Below are positions 23,301-38,725 of a stretch of 64,000 nucleotides of DNA, one piece after another. Each line of letters opens with the position of its first letter. The stretch's first letter is position 1. Location of the stretch: assembly GCA_963693285.1 (NCBI GenBank), contig OY848917.1, positions 34,793,245 to 34,857,244 of the forward strand, read 5' to 3'. The DNA comes from Xestospongia muta. Lineage: Eukaryota; Porifera; Demospongiae; Haplosclerida; Petrosiidae. The translations under genes were made by a program, and so were the position numbers. A model generated the notes under the pieces. That model searched no databases and had not been told where the DNA came from. It saw only the letters and a program-made list of their open reading frames with translations.

Positions 23301-26300
23301 GAAATAAAGGAGGCGACAGGGGTGCAAATTTGTTGCTATTTTACCACAATTAATGAAAAATATGTTGTATTGGCTAGTAAGGAGTAAAAAATAAGCAAAA
23401 AATTAAGTTAACTTCAAAACAGTTGTTTCAGTAGTAACCACACCCTAAACACGTGAGTGGTTAAAATTTAAAAAATGGAGTAGAGAAAGAGAAGCTATAT
23501 ATGGATATATAGATCTACTTGGATATTTTTCAAAATCTGATTCTAGGCCTTAGCACACATCCACAATTTAGATAAGAGCAAATGCTTTGCTCGCTAGGTA
23601 GGCTAACAGCCTTACCCACCAATCACTATTAGTAATGGTATAGTTTGGTCCATCATTTGCTTCCATCTGACTTCAGATGTGACAGAGGATCTGGGCAATG
23701 TGTGAAGCACACACTTGCTCCACCCAGTCTTATCACCTAAGGACATGCCTCATTTAGAACTAATCATTGATTAGGACTACCATGATTAATTAAAGGATTG
23801 TTTAGCTTGACTAACCCCCTAAAAGTAGAGTGATGCATTTTGATAATTTTATGCGCCCAACCCAGATCGTTTTTTCTTATACCATACTGTTTCTGGAAGG
23901 CAAAGAATCAATAGCAAAGTCTTCCTTAATTTTTAATGAAAAGGTTTACAATGTATCAACAAAAACTAGAGACAACTATTATCATATCAGCATTAAGTAA
24001 TGATGATACTAGGTTGTAGTACCAGGATAACATTACTATCCAAATGACATTACATTGAATTAATCTGTAAATGATGTCACAATTATCTGATAACCAGATC
24101 TGTATTGTATATGTGACTGTATTATATGAACCTGATATCTATAAATATGTAAAAGATTTATGTAGGTTTGATAAAGTGTGATTATATTATATAATGTTTT
24201 CTTTGTTTCTATTTAGCATGGCAGGACTATGTTACATGTTGCTGCTTATAAAGGATGTAACAATGTCATCAGTTATTTACTTGGTATTGGAGCAGATCCC
24301 AACATTGTGGATGTGGTGAGTATTTGTAGATAATGTTATATATTATGGATTATTCTAGTACATGTTTTTATATTATTAATATTTGATAAGTACAATGTGA
24401 AATCTAACAAACAGTAAACAGTTTATGGTATGAAACAGTTATACTATCGCTCTAATTTAATGTGTAATGCAGAATATTTAAATGAATGATGTTCACATTA
24501 GCTTTGTTTTTTGACCATAGCTTATCTCTTTTTGTTTACCTTTCAAATATAACATACCAAATTATTTCAATATATCTTCTCATGTAGTACATGTTAAGAT
24601 GTTAGTTATTTCCAATTCAACTCAGTACATTACTCATAGGAAAGTATTGTCATTAGGACATGTGTACATTAAAGATGATGAAGTCATTAAAATGTAATAT
24701 ACAAGGTCAAAGTTAGCAGACAGTTATAGTCATGTGACTTATAGATAGTCAAGTACTTTAATTTCAATTGATAATCATCACTGTTAAGGTTGCATTTTCT
24801 TGATAAATTACTATTTTCAGGAATTAATAGTTCATTTTATTAAAAAAATATGAAATTACTAAATTATAATTTATATATTATATGTCGCATGACTATATCT
24901 AAGTCATTATATACTATACAGGTGATGTCATTATATATAGTAACATACTTACAAATATTCATGGTTTAAAATTTTCACAAGTTTTAAAAATTATTTTCAT
25001 AGTTTTGTATGCATTGAATTTTGACATTATTCTATTTATTAGCAATAACATAATGTAATATGGTAATATAATGTAAAAATATTCATAATAACTTTTGTCT
25101 TAAATGTTAGTATTACTATATATGTATATAGGATGGAGAAACACCATTATTCACATCGTGTGGTAGCTATGAGGATCATTCTAACTCAGTACAGTTACTA
25201 TTACAAGGTGGAGCTAGACCTAATATTGCTAATAAAGTAAGTTCTCACAGCATTGATGTTTTTACAATGTAGTAATTGTACTGTGTTTATATATAAGTAC
25301 ACTTGTATACATGTACATCTATGAGTCATATGGACATAGACATTCAAACATACGTGATGCATATTTATAAGGGTTTTGTTTAAGGGACATCCTCTGTTTA
25401 GACATACAATGTATGCTTTATTTGTTTAGAAAAAACCTTGATGCGTGTATTATTATTATTTTAACAAGCCTAAAAACTAAATATTTAAAGAAGTTTGTTA
25501 CAAACTTTGTATTGATATAAACATCTTTCAAATATAAGTACTTACCTAATTCATTTATTATTGATTCCATGTAAGAGTCTTTATCAGCATAGTGAGACTC
25601 TTAATTTTTTATCAAACAAGACAACAAAATGTTAGAATAGTCTCATTTTCTTAAGATTGGTCCAGAAAATGCTAAGCTATCAGTTTCTCTTTGTGATTTA
25701 ACTATTAACTTATGGACTATCTCATATCCTATCACATTACTTTATACAACACTAATGAGTCAATTACAGTGACAATGTAATCACTGTCCATTACAATTAG
25801 TTGATCATTACATCATCATTATTATCATTAGGTTACTTCAAAAGAAATCAACTTTAATTAAAAACTACTACTTTATACTTAGAATTATCATTACTATATT
25901 AGAAATGTACACAACTATTACATGATAATAAATAGACAATTAGATATAATAGAATCAATTGTTAAGAAAATCAGTGTTTAAAGTTCATGAACTTAATAAA
26001 ACATTGTATATGACATAATCACTGACATGAGAATAGTACTACAAACAAGAGTCTTAATTTTAGAAGCATTTTTTAACAATTAACCTGCAGTTATATTTAT
26101 ATATTCGGAACTAAAGATGGGATTTCCGAGTAATTTATATAAATGTGGTAAAGTACAATTATTGAGTCAACGAAATCAACTACAATTATAATTGCTGTAA
26201 TATTTTATGTAATTAATTACAATCAATTATTGTTATATATTGTATTTCACTGTATTATGTTTCTCTATTTGTTATCATGTACACTGTGAACTGTATATGA

Positions 26301-29300
26301 TTATAGAGTAACAATTTTTAGGATTTTAGCATATGTTACTAGTAGTGATTTATTTAGATTATGATAGTTTATACAGGATTTATCCAAATTATAAGCATCT
26401 ATAAAATGATCACAAATATCAATATTATAGCTTTGAATTACTCTCACAGTCATTTTTTATCAAATAATAGATTGGAAACTTATTAAAGTCACAAACATTA
26501 CCTTATTCTGTTCCTCATTTCATGAAAACAGGAACTTTCTTATAATAGAGAGTGAATGTTTTCTAATAGTATAACTTAATAAGACTTTTGCTCTATACAT
26601 GGTAGATTGTGCTATGTGACAATAATATTATACGTTGATTAGGATGGCCAGACTCCACTGTACATAGCATGTTACAAAGGTCATGATAAAGTAGTACAAG
26701 TATTTCTAGACCATGGTGTTCAAGTGGATTTTCCAGACAAGGTCAGTGAGCTGTACATGTACTGAATATTATTGATGTTTATACAATGAAAGTCACTTTG
26801 ACCACTTAGAAAATTGACATAAGATGATCTCTATATAATTTTCACTGTTTAGTTTTGTTTGTAATCATGATATATCAGTACAGCTTTAAAATAGCTTTTC
26901 AAAATTGTGGAAGGTTATTATTATTTCTATGGATATTATATTGGAAATTATTTAATAGTTAATGTATGTGTTCATTACTATTGTGTGTTTCTTACTACTT
27001 AGTATGGCAGAACACCCCTACATGTTGCCTACTGGGAAAACAAAGATGATATTGTCAAATTGTTAAGTGAATCAGGAGCCACTGATAATTTGGAAGTAGT
27101 AAAAGTTGTAAGTAAATTGTGCTATTTAATCAGAAATAAAGGTTGATAAACTAACTTCATAGATTAAAGACAAAGCTAACAATATCAGCATAAGTCAATC
27201 AGAGTAATATTAAATCCTCTTTTAGTAACACTATCACACTATTGTTTAGGTATACATTATAACTCATGATGTAATATAATGTCAGTGAATTATATTGTAT
27301 CAGTACTATGTTATGTTATATGGACATACATCATGTACTGTGATCTCTTTTATAGGACACTCTTTTACTCCAATCTGCAAAAAATGGTGATTTGGAAGGT
27401 GTTAGAGAATCACTCATAAAACAAGCCAATGTTAACATTGCTAATGAGGTATACACTCTGCCAATGTATCTATATTTTTCTGTAAAGGCTTCAAATAATT
27501 TAGCAAATAGATTACTATATTGTGATTTTAAGAGTGGATACTTAGAGATGAAATAATGTAAGCATTGTTGTAAATTTAAACCAAATTAGAGCCTTGGTTG
27601 TTCTGAATATATATATTGCTTAGTGTAATGTTTGTCAACTACTCATACCATAATGTTTCAATATACCTTTACATTATGAAGTCTTCTAGTAGGAAACAGC
27701 TACAGCTATAATTCCCTGACAAATTTATTGCACCTTTTTATCCTGCTGTTTATGAGCTCCACCCTTTCATTACATCTCAATATTTAATTTATATATATGT
27801 AAAGTGTATAGACTTATTGACAGTGTTCAAATTGAGAACATAATAAGATGAAAGAAATGCCTTTGGAAGAATAAAGTAGTGGTTAGAGAGAGTAGATTTG
27901 AATCTAATCTGATTATACTGACAACAATTTGTTTGTCTGTACTACAGTGTCAATAGAAAATTAGCTAACAAATGTATATATAAAATCAATGGTGAATTAT
28001 CATAGTTATCCTTCTTTATATGGATGTTCGTTTTAACCATACCAATATTGAAAATGTTATACATTACAGCAATCCACACTTAGTTATCTTGTTTAGTAAA
28101 CAGAGCATACCTTATTCTAGCCTCGTAACCAGGCATTCACAAAAGAAAAGAACTCCTGGTAACTACTGCTTGGACATGCATGTAATTTCCACAGATTTCT
28201 TGGAAAATGGTATACTCAAGGAACCCTCTGTCACTATGATATAAAAATTCATTTTACCGCAATGTTCCACTGCCTACGATGGTTACCTCTAGTCCAAATA
28301 GTAACTTCTCTGCTAGTCTAGTTTATAATGTAAAGCAGAGAGGAAGACTAATTCTAATTCTTAAAAAAGAGCATTTCATCTGTTGCAGGTGTATATGATG
28401 GAAAAGATGTCCTCATCTTGGTCACCAACTGGTTTGGAAAGATATTGCATTTCCAAATCCTCTCATTCATTACAAACCACAAACTTTATCAAATCCACTT
28501 ACTGTAATAGTTCATATGTGACTAATCCTGTCAAAAGAGTTGTAACATGCAAAAATTATTTTAGAATGAGTAAAGTGTCTCATAAAATTACTAGTTATAA
28601 TGTCCATACTACAATGCACTTGTTGATGTGCTTGTATTTGCAATACAATTTATATTTACAGTAATGCTATCACTTGGTGTTTGACATTTAAATTAACCAG
28701 TTACATTTAGTATTATATTATATAAATACAACAAATAATGATGTAGCTAAGAGTATGAAGTTCTCTAGTAACACTTAGTAATGCTTTTGCTATATAGTTT
28801 GTACTAGTATGTGATGATAGTATTATGTGTTCTTTAGGATGGCAAGACTCCATTGTTCATAGCTTGTTATTATGGCTATGATAAAATAATACAAGAGTTA
28901 CTAAACCATGATGTTGAAGTGGATATTCTAGACAAGGTCAGTGACATTTATGGAAAGTTATGTAAAAGATGTTAATGAAATTAAGAAAAAATAGTGTCTA
29001 TATAATGTCATTGTTTAACTGTGGTTGTAATCATGGAATATCATTACAATACATAACTTTTAATATAAATACCTGTTATTACTGAGAGTTGTTATTAGTA
29101 ATACATTAACACCTACCTTGAAACTGCCTTTTATTAAAAACAGTATGAGTTACAAACAATTATAATTCTAGAAAACGTTACCTTTAACTGCTATATGATG
29201 GCAAAACATTAATTGTTATACTTTTCTGTGATCTTTTTTGCCTATTAAATTCACTTTATAACAAAAATGAGATATTTTCTTTAGCATACTTTAAATCTTT

Positions 29301-32300
29301 TATAATAGTGAAAGCATTTACTAATGATTGATACATAAACGTTTCAGACTCCTGTGAAGCATGATCTAATGGGAGATAGTTGCAATGAGCAAATGTTTCT
29401 GTGAAAAATTAAAGTTGTTGTAGTAATGTTGTTTATGTAGGAAGGCTCTTTTTTTGTTTCATTTAAATATGTAAGGTATCTCTTAATATTACTGGTCACA
29501 ATGTCCATACTACTATACATTTATTGATGTGGTTGTATTTGAAATACATTTTATATTTGCAATAATGCTATCACTTAGCATTAGAGTTTTAAGTTTAGAG
29601 ATTTAGTTTAGTATTAACCACAGTTACATGTAGTGTTCCATTAGATAGACATAACCTATGATGATGTCACTTTAACAGAGTATTAATGTTTCTAGTATCA
29701 TTTAGTAATGCTTTTTCTCTATAGTTTGTACTAGTATGTGACAATAATGTTATATGTTGTTTAGGATGGCAAGTCTCCATTGAACATAGCATGTTACAGA
29801 GGTTATGATAAAGTAGTACAAGTATTACTAGACCATGGTGTTGAAGTGGATGTTCCAGACAAAGTTAGTGACATATCATGTATTCATGTTAAGCTTTGTA
29901 ACAAACTGCTTTTTTTAAAACTGTCTAAGTTATAAACAATTATCATTCTAGAAAGACTTATCTTTAACTGTTATCTGATAGCAAAACATTAACTGTTATA
30001 CTTTTTCTGTAACCTTTTTTGCCTTTAAGATTTACTTAATAACAAAATGATATATTTTTAGCATACTTTAAATCTTTTATAATAGTGAAACCATTTAATA
30101 ATGACTGATACATAAACGTTTGAGACTCCTGTGAAGCATGATCTAATGGGAGGTAGTTGCAATGAGCAAATGTTTCTGTGATAAATTAAAGTTGTTGTAG
30201 TAATGTTGTTTAATTAGGAAGGCTCTGTTTTTTGTTTCATTTAAATATGTAAGGTATCTCTTAATATTACTGGTCACAATGTCCATACTACTATACATTT
30301 ATTGATGTGGTTGTATTTGGAATACATTTTATATTTGCAATAATGCTATCACTTAGCATTAAATATTTAAAGTTTAGAGATTTAGTTAGTATTAACCACA
30401 GTTACATGTAGTGTTCCATTAGATAGATGATGATGTAACTTTAACAGAGTATGAATATTTCTAGTATCATTTAGTAATGCTTTTTCTCTATAGTTTGTAC
30501 TAGTATGTGACAATAATATTATATGTTGTTTAGGATGGCAAGTCTCCATTGAATATAGCATGTTACAGAGGTCATGACAAAGTAGTACAAGTATTACTAG
30601 ACCATGGTGTTGAAGTAGATGTTCCAGACAAAGTTAGTGACATATCATGTATTCATGTTAAGCTTTGTAACAAACTGCTTTTTTTAAAACTGTCTAAGTT
30701 ATAAACAATTATCATTCTAGAAAGACTTATCTTAAACTGTTATCTGATAGCAAAACATTAACTGTTATACTTTTTCTGTAACCTTTTTTGCCTTTAAGAT
30801 TTAGTTTATAACAAAATGATATATTTTTAGCATACTTTAAATCTTTCATAATAGTGAAAGCAATCACTAATAACTGATACATGAATGTTTGAGACACCTA
30901 TGAAGCTTGATCTAATGGGAGGTAGTTGCAATGAGCAAATGTTTCTGTGATAAATTAAAGTTGCTGTAGTAATGTTGTTTAAGTAGGAAGGCTCTGTTTT
31001 ATGTTTCATTTAAATATGTAAGGTATCTCTTAATATTACTGGTCACAATGTCCATACTACTATACATTTATTGATGTGGTTGTATTTGAAATACATTTTG
31101 GATTTGCAATAATGCTATCACTTAGCATTAAATATTTAAAGTTTAGAGATTTAGTTTAGTATTAACCACAGTTACATGTAGTCTCCCATTAGATAGACTT
31201 AACCTACAATGATGTAACTCTAACAGAGTATGAATGTTTCTAGTACCATTCAGTGATACTATTTCTGTATAGTTATACCAGTATGTGACAATAATATTAT
31301 ATGTTGTTAAGGATGGCAAGACTCCATTGTACATAGCATGTTACAATGGTCATGATAAAGTAGTACAAGTATTACTAGACCATGGTGTTGAAGTGGATGT
31401 TCTAGACAAGGTCAGTGAGATTCATGTAAAGATATGTAGGACAAAAGAAGTTAATGAATTTACTTCAAAAAGTAAAGTAACAAAGATATCTATGTATTGT
31501 CACTGTTCAGCTATGGTTGTAATGACTGTATATCAATGCACAACAAAAATCTGTAATCAATAATATTCATTATTATTGAGATTTGTTACTAGTACTACAT
31601 TAACATCTACTTTGAAACTAGGAAAATCTTATCTTTAACTGATATATACTAACAATATTTTAATTGTTATACTGTAATAAATGTTACTACAACTAGGAAG
31701 GCTCTGTATTTCAGTTCTTTTGTCTCAAAAAATTACTAGTTATAATGTCCATACTACAATGCACTTGTTGATGTGCTTGTATTTGGAATGCAATTTATAT
31801 ATACAGTAATGTTATCACCTAATTTTAAACATTTAAACTTTAGTGGTGGGGCTAACTATTAACCAGCAGTATTTCATTAGGTAGACATAACCTATGATGA
31901 TGTAACTCTAACAGAGTATGAATGTTCTCTAGCACTATTTAGTAATTCATTTGCTATATATTTTGTACTAGTACGTGACATAATATTTATTATATGTTAT
32001 TTAGGATGGCATAACTCCAATAAACATTGCACGTTACAAACATTATTATAAAGTAGTAGAAGTATTTCAATGTCATGGTGTTCAAGTGGATGCTCCAGAC
32101 AGAGTCAGTTACATATCATATATTTGTGTTAAGTTATGTAAAATATTGACATGTAAGAGTACTGAATATTATTAACATTTACATAATATGAGCAAACGAA
32201 CCTATACTCTAGTATAATATTACTTCATTTAAATGTCTTTCATAATTAGGAGAATTGTTATTACTTCTGTAAAATGTATCATACATATAGCTACCAGATA

Positions 32301-35300
32301 TTTTGTAGATACTAAAGAATTTATATTTTCTATCTAAAGTACACGGAAATAGAATCACAAAATATTGAGAATTTAATAAATTTTTATATACATCAAATAT
32401 GTTTTTCAAACAAACAGCAAATGTTTAACCTTTAAATGATGTAAATGAGATAATATTTTGTTTTGGTTGATAAGTAATGTGATATGTGTTAGTTATATTT
32501 AACTATATACACTTTTTCTTTGAACTCACATGAAGTTATTAAACTGATGACGTCTGCCCAATATTTTTAAGAGTTAATCAGAAGTGGATGAGTGGGCTGA
32601 AGTTCCTAATATGAAGAAAGAATATTAAACTTTAATTCACACAATTGAACATAACACCAAACACTGTCGAAAGTACAACCTGGTTTGTATTGTTTTCAAA
32701 AAATGGACAAAAGAAACTTGCCATATTAATATTCATCTTAGCCCCAACCATCTTTGTGACATACTACATGTACACTTTATTCTAAAGTTTAATAGACTTC
32801 AAAGATTAGAGCCATTCCCATAATGATAACATGGAATAGAAGACATTAATGTCAAGTTGTGGGGTGATTCTACCTACCTGTGCATAATACACATGTTGTG
32901 TTACAAGTATATACATCTAAGTTTATATTAATTTGGTTGAATTTGAAGATGTGCACTGATACTGTTATACCCACATCCACATTTATAATTATCAATGAAA
33001 CTAGCAAGGTTGATAACATTTATCTTTCTATTTAAAAGAAATGTGTAATGTCAATTTAAACTTCTTTAACAATACAATAGTATTATAATGTATCATGTAT
33101 TCTCTACTGTGTGCAGAATGGTGACACAGCACTATACAAAGCATGTTCTAGAGGTGATCATAACACTGTTGACCTTCTAATTAAAGCTGGAGCTAATGTT
33201 GATATTGTTAATAATGTAAGTTTATGATATGACAATATATATCATTTAATGTATTTCTCCAAAAAAAGGAAAAAATATCTAACATTGTACATAATAATTT
33301 TTATAATTAAAAACTCTTTATAGCCAGTACAGGTCATTCAGATCTGATAATGAAAAGAATTACATCAGATTGTAGAAGTGAACTAGAAAGTCTGAAGATA
33401 AGCAAGCAAAATAAAAGCCTAGACTTGTTACCTCAGTTAGCAGAACTATGGTTTATAAATTTGAAATTGGAAGATCGATTTATTTGAGTAGAAATACTCG
33501 ATAGCTATTGTTTCCAATATAATCTGATAACACCTTAAATCCATTATATAAATTGTGACAATTGTTCAAAAGCAAAACTAAAATTCTCAGTCTACATTTC
33601 AATATTTTAGGGTGCATTAGCACATTAACTTATTAATATGATTTGGTACTACTTATGAATTATTAATTACAACATAATTACCTGTAAACAAATTATTATC
33701 TGAAGAAAGGATATGTGTATTAATATGATGATATAGTAGTTTTTAAGGTCAAAGTAAACATGAAGTGTATTTGTCTATAGTACATGTATAAAGCAAGTTC
33801 TATGCATAAGACAATAATCCATACTTCTTACTATGTAAAAAAGAGCTATGCAGTCATTATTGTTATTTGTGTTAAATTTAACACATCTGCTTAATAAAAA
33901 CAAATACTTAGAATATCCAACAACCTTGTAATTGAGGGAGCCAAAACACTCCATGCCACATTCATAAACATCTGATCTCTGAGCTCATCATCAGGGTATG
34001 TAACAGAGTTGATGATTTTTGTTGTAGTGAACCTTGATACCTACCTTGAAACTGTGTTGTTTTAAAGTAGTCTGAGTTACAAGTAATTGTCCTTCTATAA
34101 AACCTTATCTTTAACAACTATCTGATAACAATATATATACTGTTATAATTTTCTGTAAACTTTTTTCTTTTAGACTTACTTAACCTTAAAATAATATAGT
34201 TTCTTCAGTATACTTTTGAAATTATGAAAATATTTACTAACTATTGATACATAAAAGTTTGAGACTCCTGTGAAGCATGATCAAATGGGATGTAGTTGCA
34301 ATGAACAAATGTTTCTGTGATAAATTGAAGTTGGTGTAGTAATGTTGTTTAATTAGTAAGGCTCTGTTTTATGTTTCATTTAAAATGTGTAAGTAATCTC
34401 TTAATAATACTGGTCATAATGTGTATACTACTATACATTTATTGATGTGGTTGTATTTGGAATACATTTTATATTTGCAATAATGCTATCACTTAGCATT
34501 AGAGATTTAAAGTTTAGAGATTTAGTTTAGTATTAACCACAGTTACGTGTAGTGTTCCATTAGATAGACATAACCTATAATGATGTAACTTTAACAGAGT
34601 ATTAATGTTCTCTAGTATCATTTAGTAATGCTTTTTCTCTATAGTTTGTACTAGTATGTGACAATAATATTATATGTTGTTTAGGATGGCAGGTCTCCAT
34701 TATACATAGCATGTTACAATGGTCATGATAAAGTAGTACAAGTATTTCTAAACCACCATGTTGAAGTGGATACTCCAGATAAGGTCAGTGACATGTCATG
34801 TATTCATGTTGATAAGTTATGTAACATTAACGAAATTAATGAAACTAATTTGGTCACAAATGAAACTTAGTATTTGACACATAAAGTTTAGAGGAGTGTT
34901 TTAGTATTTAACACAATTATATGCAATTTTATATTTATGATCGTAATTATACTTACTAATTAATCAGTTATGTAACATAAAAGAAAGTGTCTCATACAAT
35001 ATCTGGTCATAATGTCTGTACTAAAATACACTTATTGATGTAGTTGTATTAGGTATTTAATATGTTGTTGCATTAATACTATCACTGAATTATTGATATT
35101 TAACGTTAGAAGTGTTGTTTCAGCATTAACTATGATGTAACTTATATAAATGTTGGAACGGATAGTGGTAACCTTTTCAACTTACAATAAAGTATCCAGT
35201 CGAATTAGAACAGAACCAGATTGTCACCAAAACAACTTAGCTGACCTTAAAGCCTCGCCCACCAAACATACCATGTGACCACTTTATTGATTAAAAAAAG

Positions 35301-36730
35301 GGAGTGGCTAGAGACCCAATACTGTACCTGCACTAATAACCCTGTAGTGCTAGCATGAGATCATGTGATCATGCACGTAAGTTACACATACGAAATTGCA
35401 AGATTGTGCATAGTAACTTCATGGACAGCCATGAGGTACATTCACAACTATTTGGAGTGATTGTGATGACACCTTCACTGGATTGACATTTGTAAGTATT
35501 TTCTTAGGTTCTGAACCTGAAGGTTCACATTTTTAGTCAATGCTATTTGTTTGGACACAAATTGGTAGGCATATAGAGTTAAATACTTCAAGTAACCGAT
35601 TGACGCTTCATTTACGAGAGTGTGGTAAACTACTGGTACTTTTTTGGTTGTTAATGCTGCCTTGTGATCACAGCTCTGATCGCATGACTCTAAAAACAAG
35701 GAAGAACTTATCGATAAATTCTTCAAGTGATGAATTGCGTCCAATCACTGACTTTAACTTATGGTTGATGCACTCCAGTCAATTATTGGTGGCATTAAGG
35801 AAATTGCCTGATTTGTACTTCATACCCATTATCCATTGCTTTCGAATCGGATGTCATTGTTCGTTTGAATAACTGACAACAGTTGCAGGAGCACAACTAC
35901 AAAATTGAGCAAAAAGATCTTCATGTCTCTCTTTGTCATGGTAGTTTGGGAACAAAGCTATCTCAGCCAATCAATTATATTTATTTTACTTTCAGTCTTC
36001 TTTGGAAGAATGTAGAAGACTATCTGTCATACTCAATTTCTAAACCCTAAGCACACATACTCGAGCTATGTCAAATTTAATCACCTGCCCTTTGTTCCTC
36101 ATCCTCAGTGATTATAAATTCCTTTTCATCATGTTATAATATATATAATAAGTCTGGGAATTGTTGTTGTAAAATATTTTCTTGTTGCCCCCCATCCATG
36201 AAATATTGTACTCTAACTTATTTAAGCAATAAAAATAATAATGATGAATAATGTAAAGAATGTTATTATTGTAAAAGCTATATGCAATAGTACAGACTGC
36301 AAAATCTCAATGCTAACTTGACTTTTAAGTCAACAACATATGTCATTTTCCAGTAATTCTACAATAGATGTATTCAGATTTACAGTATATGTAGTTACTA
36401 TAACAAAGGGAATGGTTTATTGTTATTATGTAACTATATACATGTGTAATTCTATGTCTATATAAGAACTGTTGTAGTGTAGTAGTACACAAGTGTATAC
36501 TAGAGTTAACTTATGACATTAATAAAGAATGACACTTTAAGCATGAAATCTCTCCTTTTATGAATTAAAGAACATGATACTTTTAAAGTAAAGAGTGTAA
36601 TATATGATAGTAAATTTGTAATATAATTACTATAAACCACACCCCTTGTTTTATGTATTGTAAGTACAAGTTTTCTTCAGAAGGGTATAGGTAATGTCAA
36701 GGTTTTAATTGAGTATTTTAAATAGATGAT

Positions 36731-36791
<61 letters not shown>

Positions 36792-37816
36792 ATATTAATG
36801 TTTATATAATGGAAGGCAAGACAATTTCTATGTGTTGTCATTGTTCTGCTCTTGTTGTAATCATGGTATATCAATATAACTTATTTTTTCGTAATTACTA
36901 TGAGTTATTATTACTTCTATGTTGGCTTGATATTTTTAACATGAAATTGTGTTTTGATTAACACAGTGTATGTCTTAATATTTAGTATGGCAGAACACCC
37001 CTACATGTTGCCTACTGGAATAGTAGAAATGACATTGTCAAATTGTTAGGTGAATCAGGAGCTACTGGTAATTTGGAAGCAGTGAAAGTTGTAAGTAAAA
37101 TGTGATATTTAATCAGATATAAATGTTGATTAAACTAACTTTAAAAATAGAAGACAAAGCTAACAATATCAACACATGTCAGTTACAGTGATATTAAATC
37201 CTCTATTAGTAAGACTATTGTTTAGGTATGCATCATAACTCCTTAATTAGTTACATATAATGTAAGATGTAACATAATGTTCAGTGAATTATATTGTATC
37301 AGTACTATGTTATGTTATATGGACATAAATCATGTACTATGATCTCTTCTGTAGGACACTCTTTTACTCAAATCTGCAAACAAAGGTGATTTGGAAGGTG
37401 TGAGAGAATCACTCATGAAACAAGCCAATATTAACATTGCTGATGAGGTATACACTATCTTAATGTACTCATAATTTACTACATATGCCCAACATATAAT
37501 GCCAAGCATATTGATTAACTTGAATCTTTTCATTTTTTTTCATTTAAGGTTATCAGCAACAGCTGATCATATAGTGTTTCAAAGTTAACATTATTGCCAT
37601 TCTTTAAATCTATACCTTCACTGATAAATAGAATGTCATACTTTAAGACACTGAATGTCTAGCATATTGTAACTCTTCAATTTCCTATTCCATCAATAAT
37701 TATGGAACTCTCTACTTAGCAACCTTGTATGCCAACATACATCTAATAACTTCAAAAGTTTAAATTATTTATATATATTATATTATTGTATTGGTTGTAC
37801 ACATGTATATATTATG

Positions 37817-37860
<44 letters not shown>

Positions 37861-38687
37861 AAAGCTCACCTATTCTGTAGAAGACTTATTTGTTTGTCGA
37901 AATTATAGCAATTTGGCATGACTAGAATATTATTATGAAATAATAATATAGAGAATCACACATAGGTATTTTATGAATAATTTGCTAAAACTATCATTCG
38001 TTAATTTTAATAAATTAGGGTGCTGCATTGATTTATATATTACAGTAGTATTGTCTGTTATATTGTAGCCTTTTTAGATGTTTTCTAGTAGCAAAATAGC
38101 TACAATAGAATGAACATATATGATGGACAATTTAAATGACAAGTTGTACTAAAATGACAACAAGTTTAATGCACTGTTTGTTAAACAGTTTATATCTTCT
38201 CCTATCAAACTTTATCAGCACTTTAATTGTAATATGTTATCATAATCTACTTACTACAATGTACTTGTTAATGTAGTTGTACCTTTAATACAATAACCTA
38301 TGTGTGTATATTAATACTATCACTTAATGGTTCATAATTATTTAAAGTTTAGGGGTTAGTTTAGTATTAACTACAGTTTGTTTTTTATATGTAAGCCATA
38401 ACATATTATGATGTAATGCTTATTAAAATATTAGTTGTAGTGTGTGTCAGTAGTTATACTGAACGTCTTCATCGTATAACAGTCAACTTTATGTTTATAT
38501 GAACCATGGGAGCTATTGGGGCTTTAGAGGTGGTTAGTCTTAGGCCCAGCTACTGTTTTTATGAGCTTCATCATTTTTCCTTGCATCTCAGTGTTTAGTT
38601 TCTATAAAATATAAAGATTTATTGAGAGCTTTCAAATTCACAAAATGAATAAACTAAAAAAAGGTTTTTACAATAATAAATAATGTT

Positions 38688-38725
<38 letters not shown>

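Larger units (their letters stand above)
20221..23390 (-). mobile_element. CR1-like non-LTR retrotransposon (LINE), decayed, antisense
   Basis: About 3.1 kb in intron 2 of the ankyrin gene, running against it. The 3' end has a short tail of AATAAA-like units (T-rich on the plus strand at 20221-20250), as CR1/L2-type elements do. Endonuclease and reverse-transcriptase motifs occur in order but in several frames. The 5' boundary (about 23390) is approximate. Its GC and purine bias on the plus strand stand out from the flanks. Confidence 0.75.
29765..31410 (+). repeat. Three tandem class A exon-intron units
   Basis: Exon starts at 29765, 30534 and 31312 are 769 and 778 bp apart. The first two introns match almost base for base, including the GAGACTCCTGTGAAGC-type and TTTCTGTGATAAATTAAAG blocks. 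A fourth relative of the intron lies upstream of exon 14 (about 34250-34684). Confidence 0.85.

Noticed and set aside
28020..28664. Two plus-strand frames of 74 and 93 codons
   Set aside because: They lie in the intron between ankyrin exons 7 and 8, are not preserved in related introns, and show no motif.
35475..35872. Overlapping frames of 89 and 110 codons on opposite strands
   Set aside because: No recognisable domain. Local GC content is higher than around it, so it may be an old transposon piece, but I found no terminal repeats to support that.
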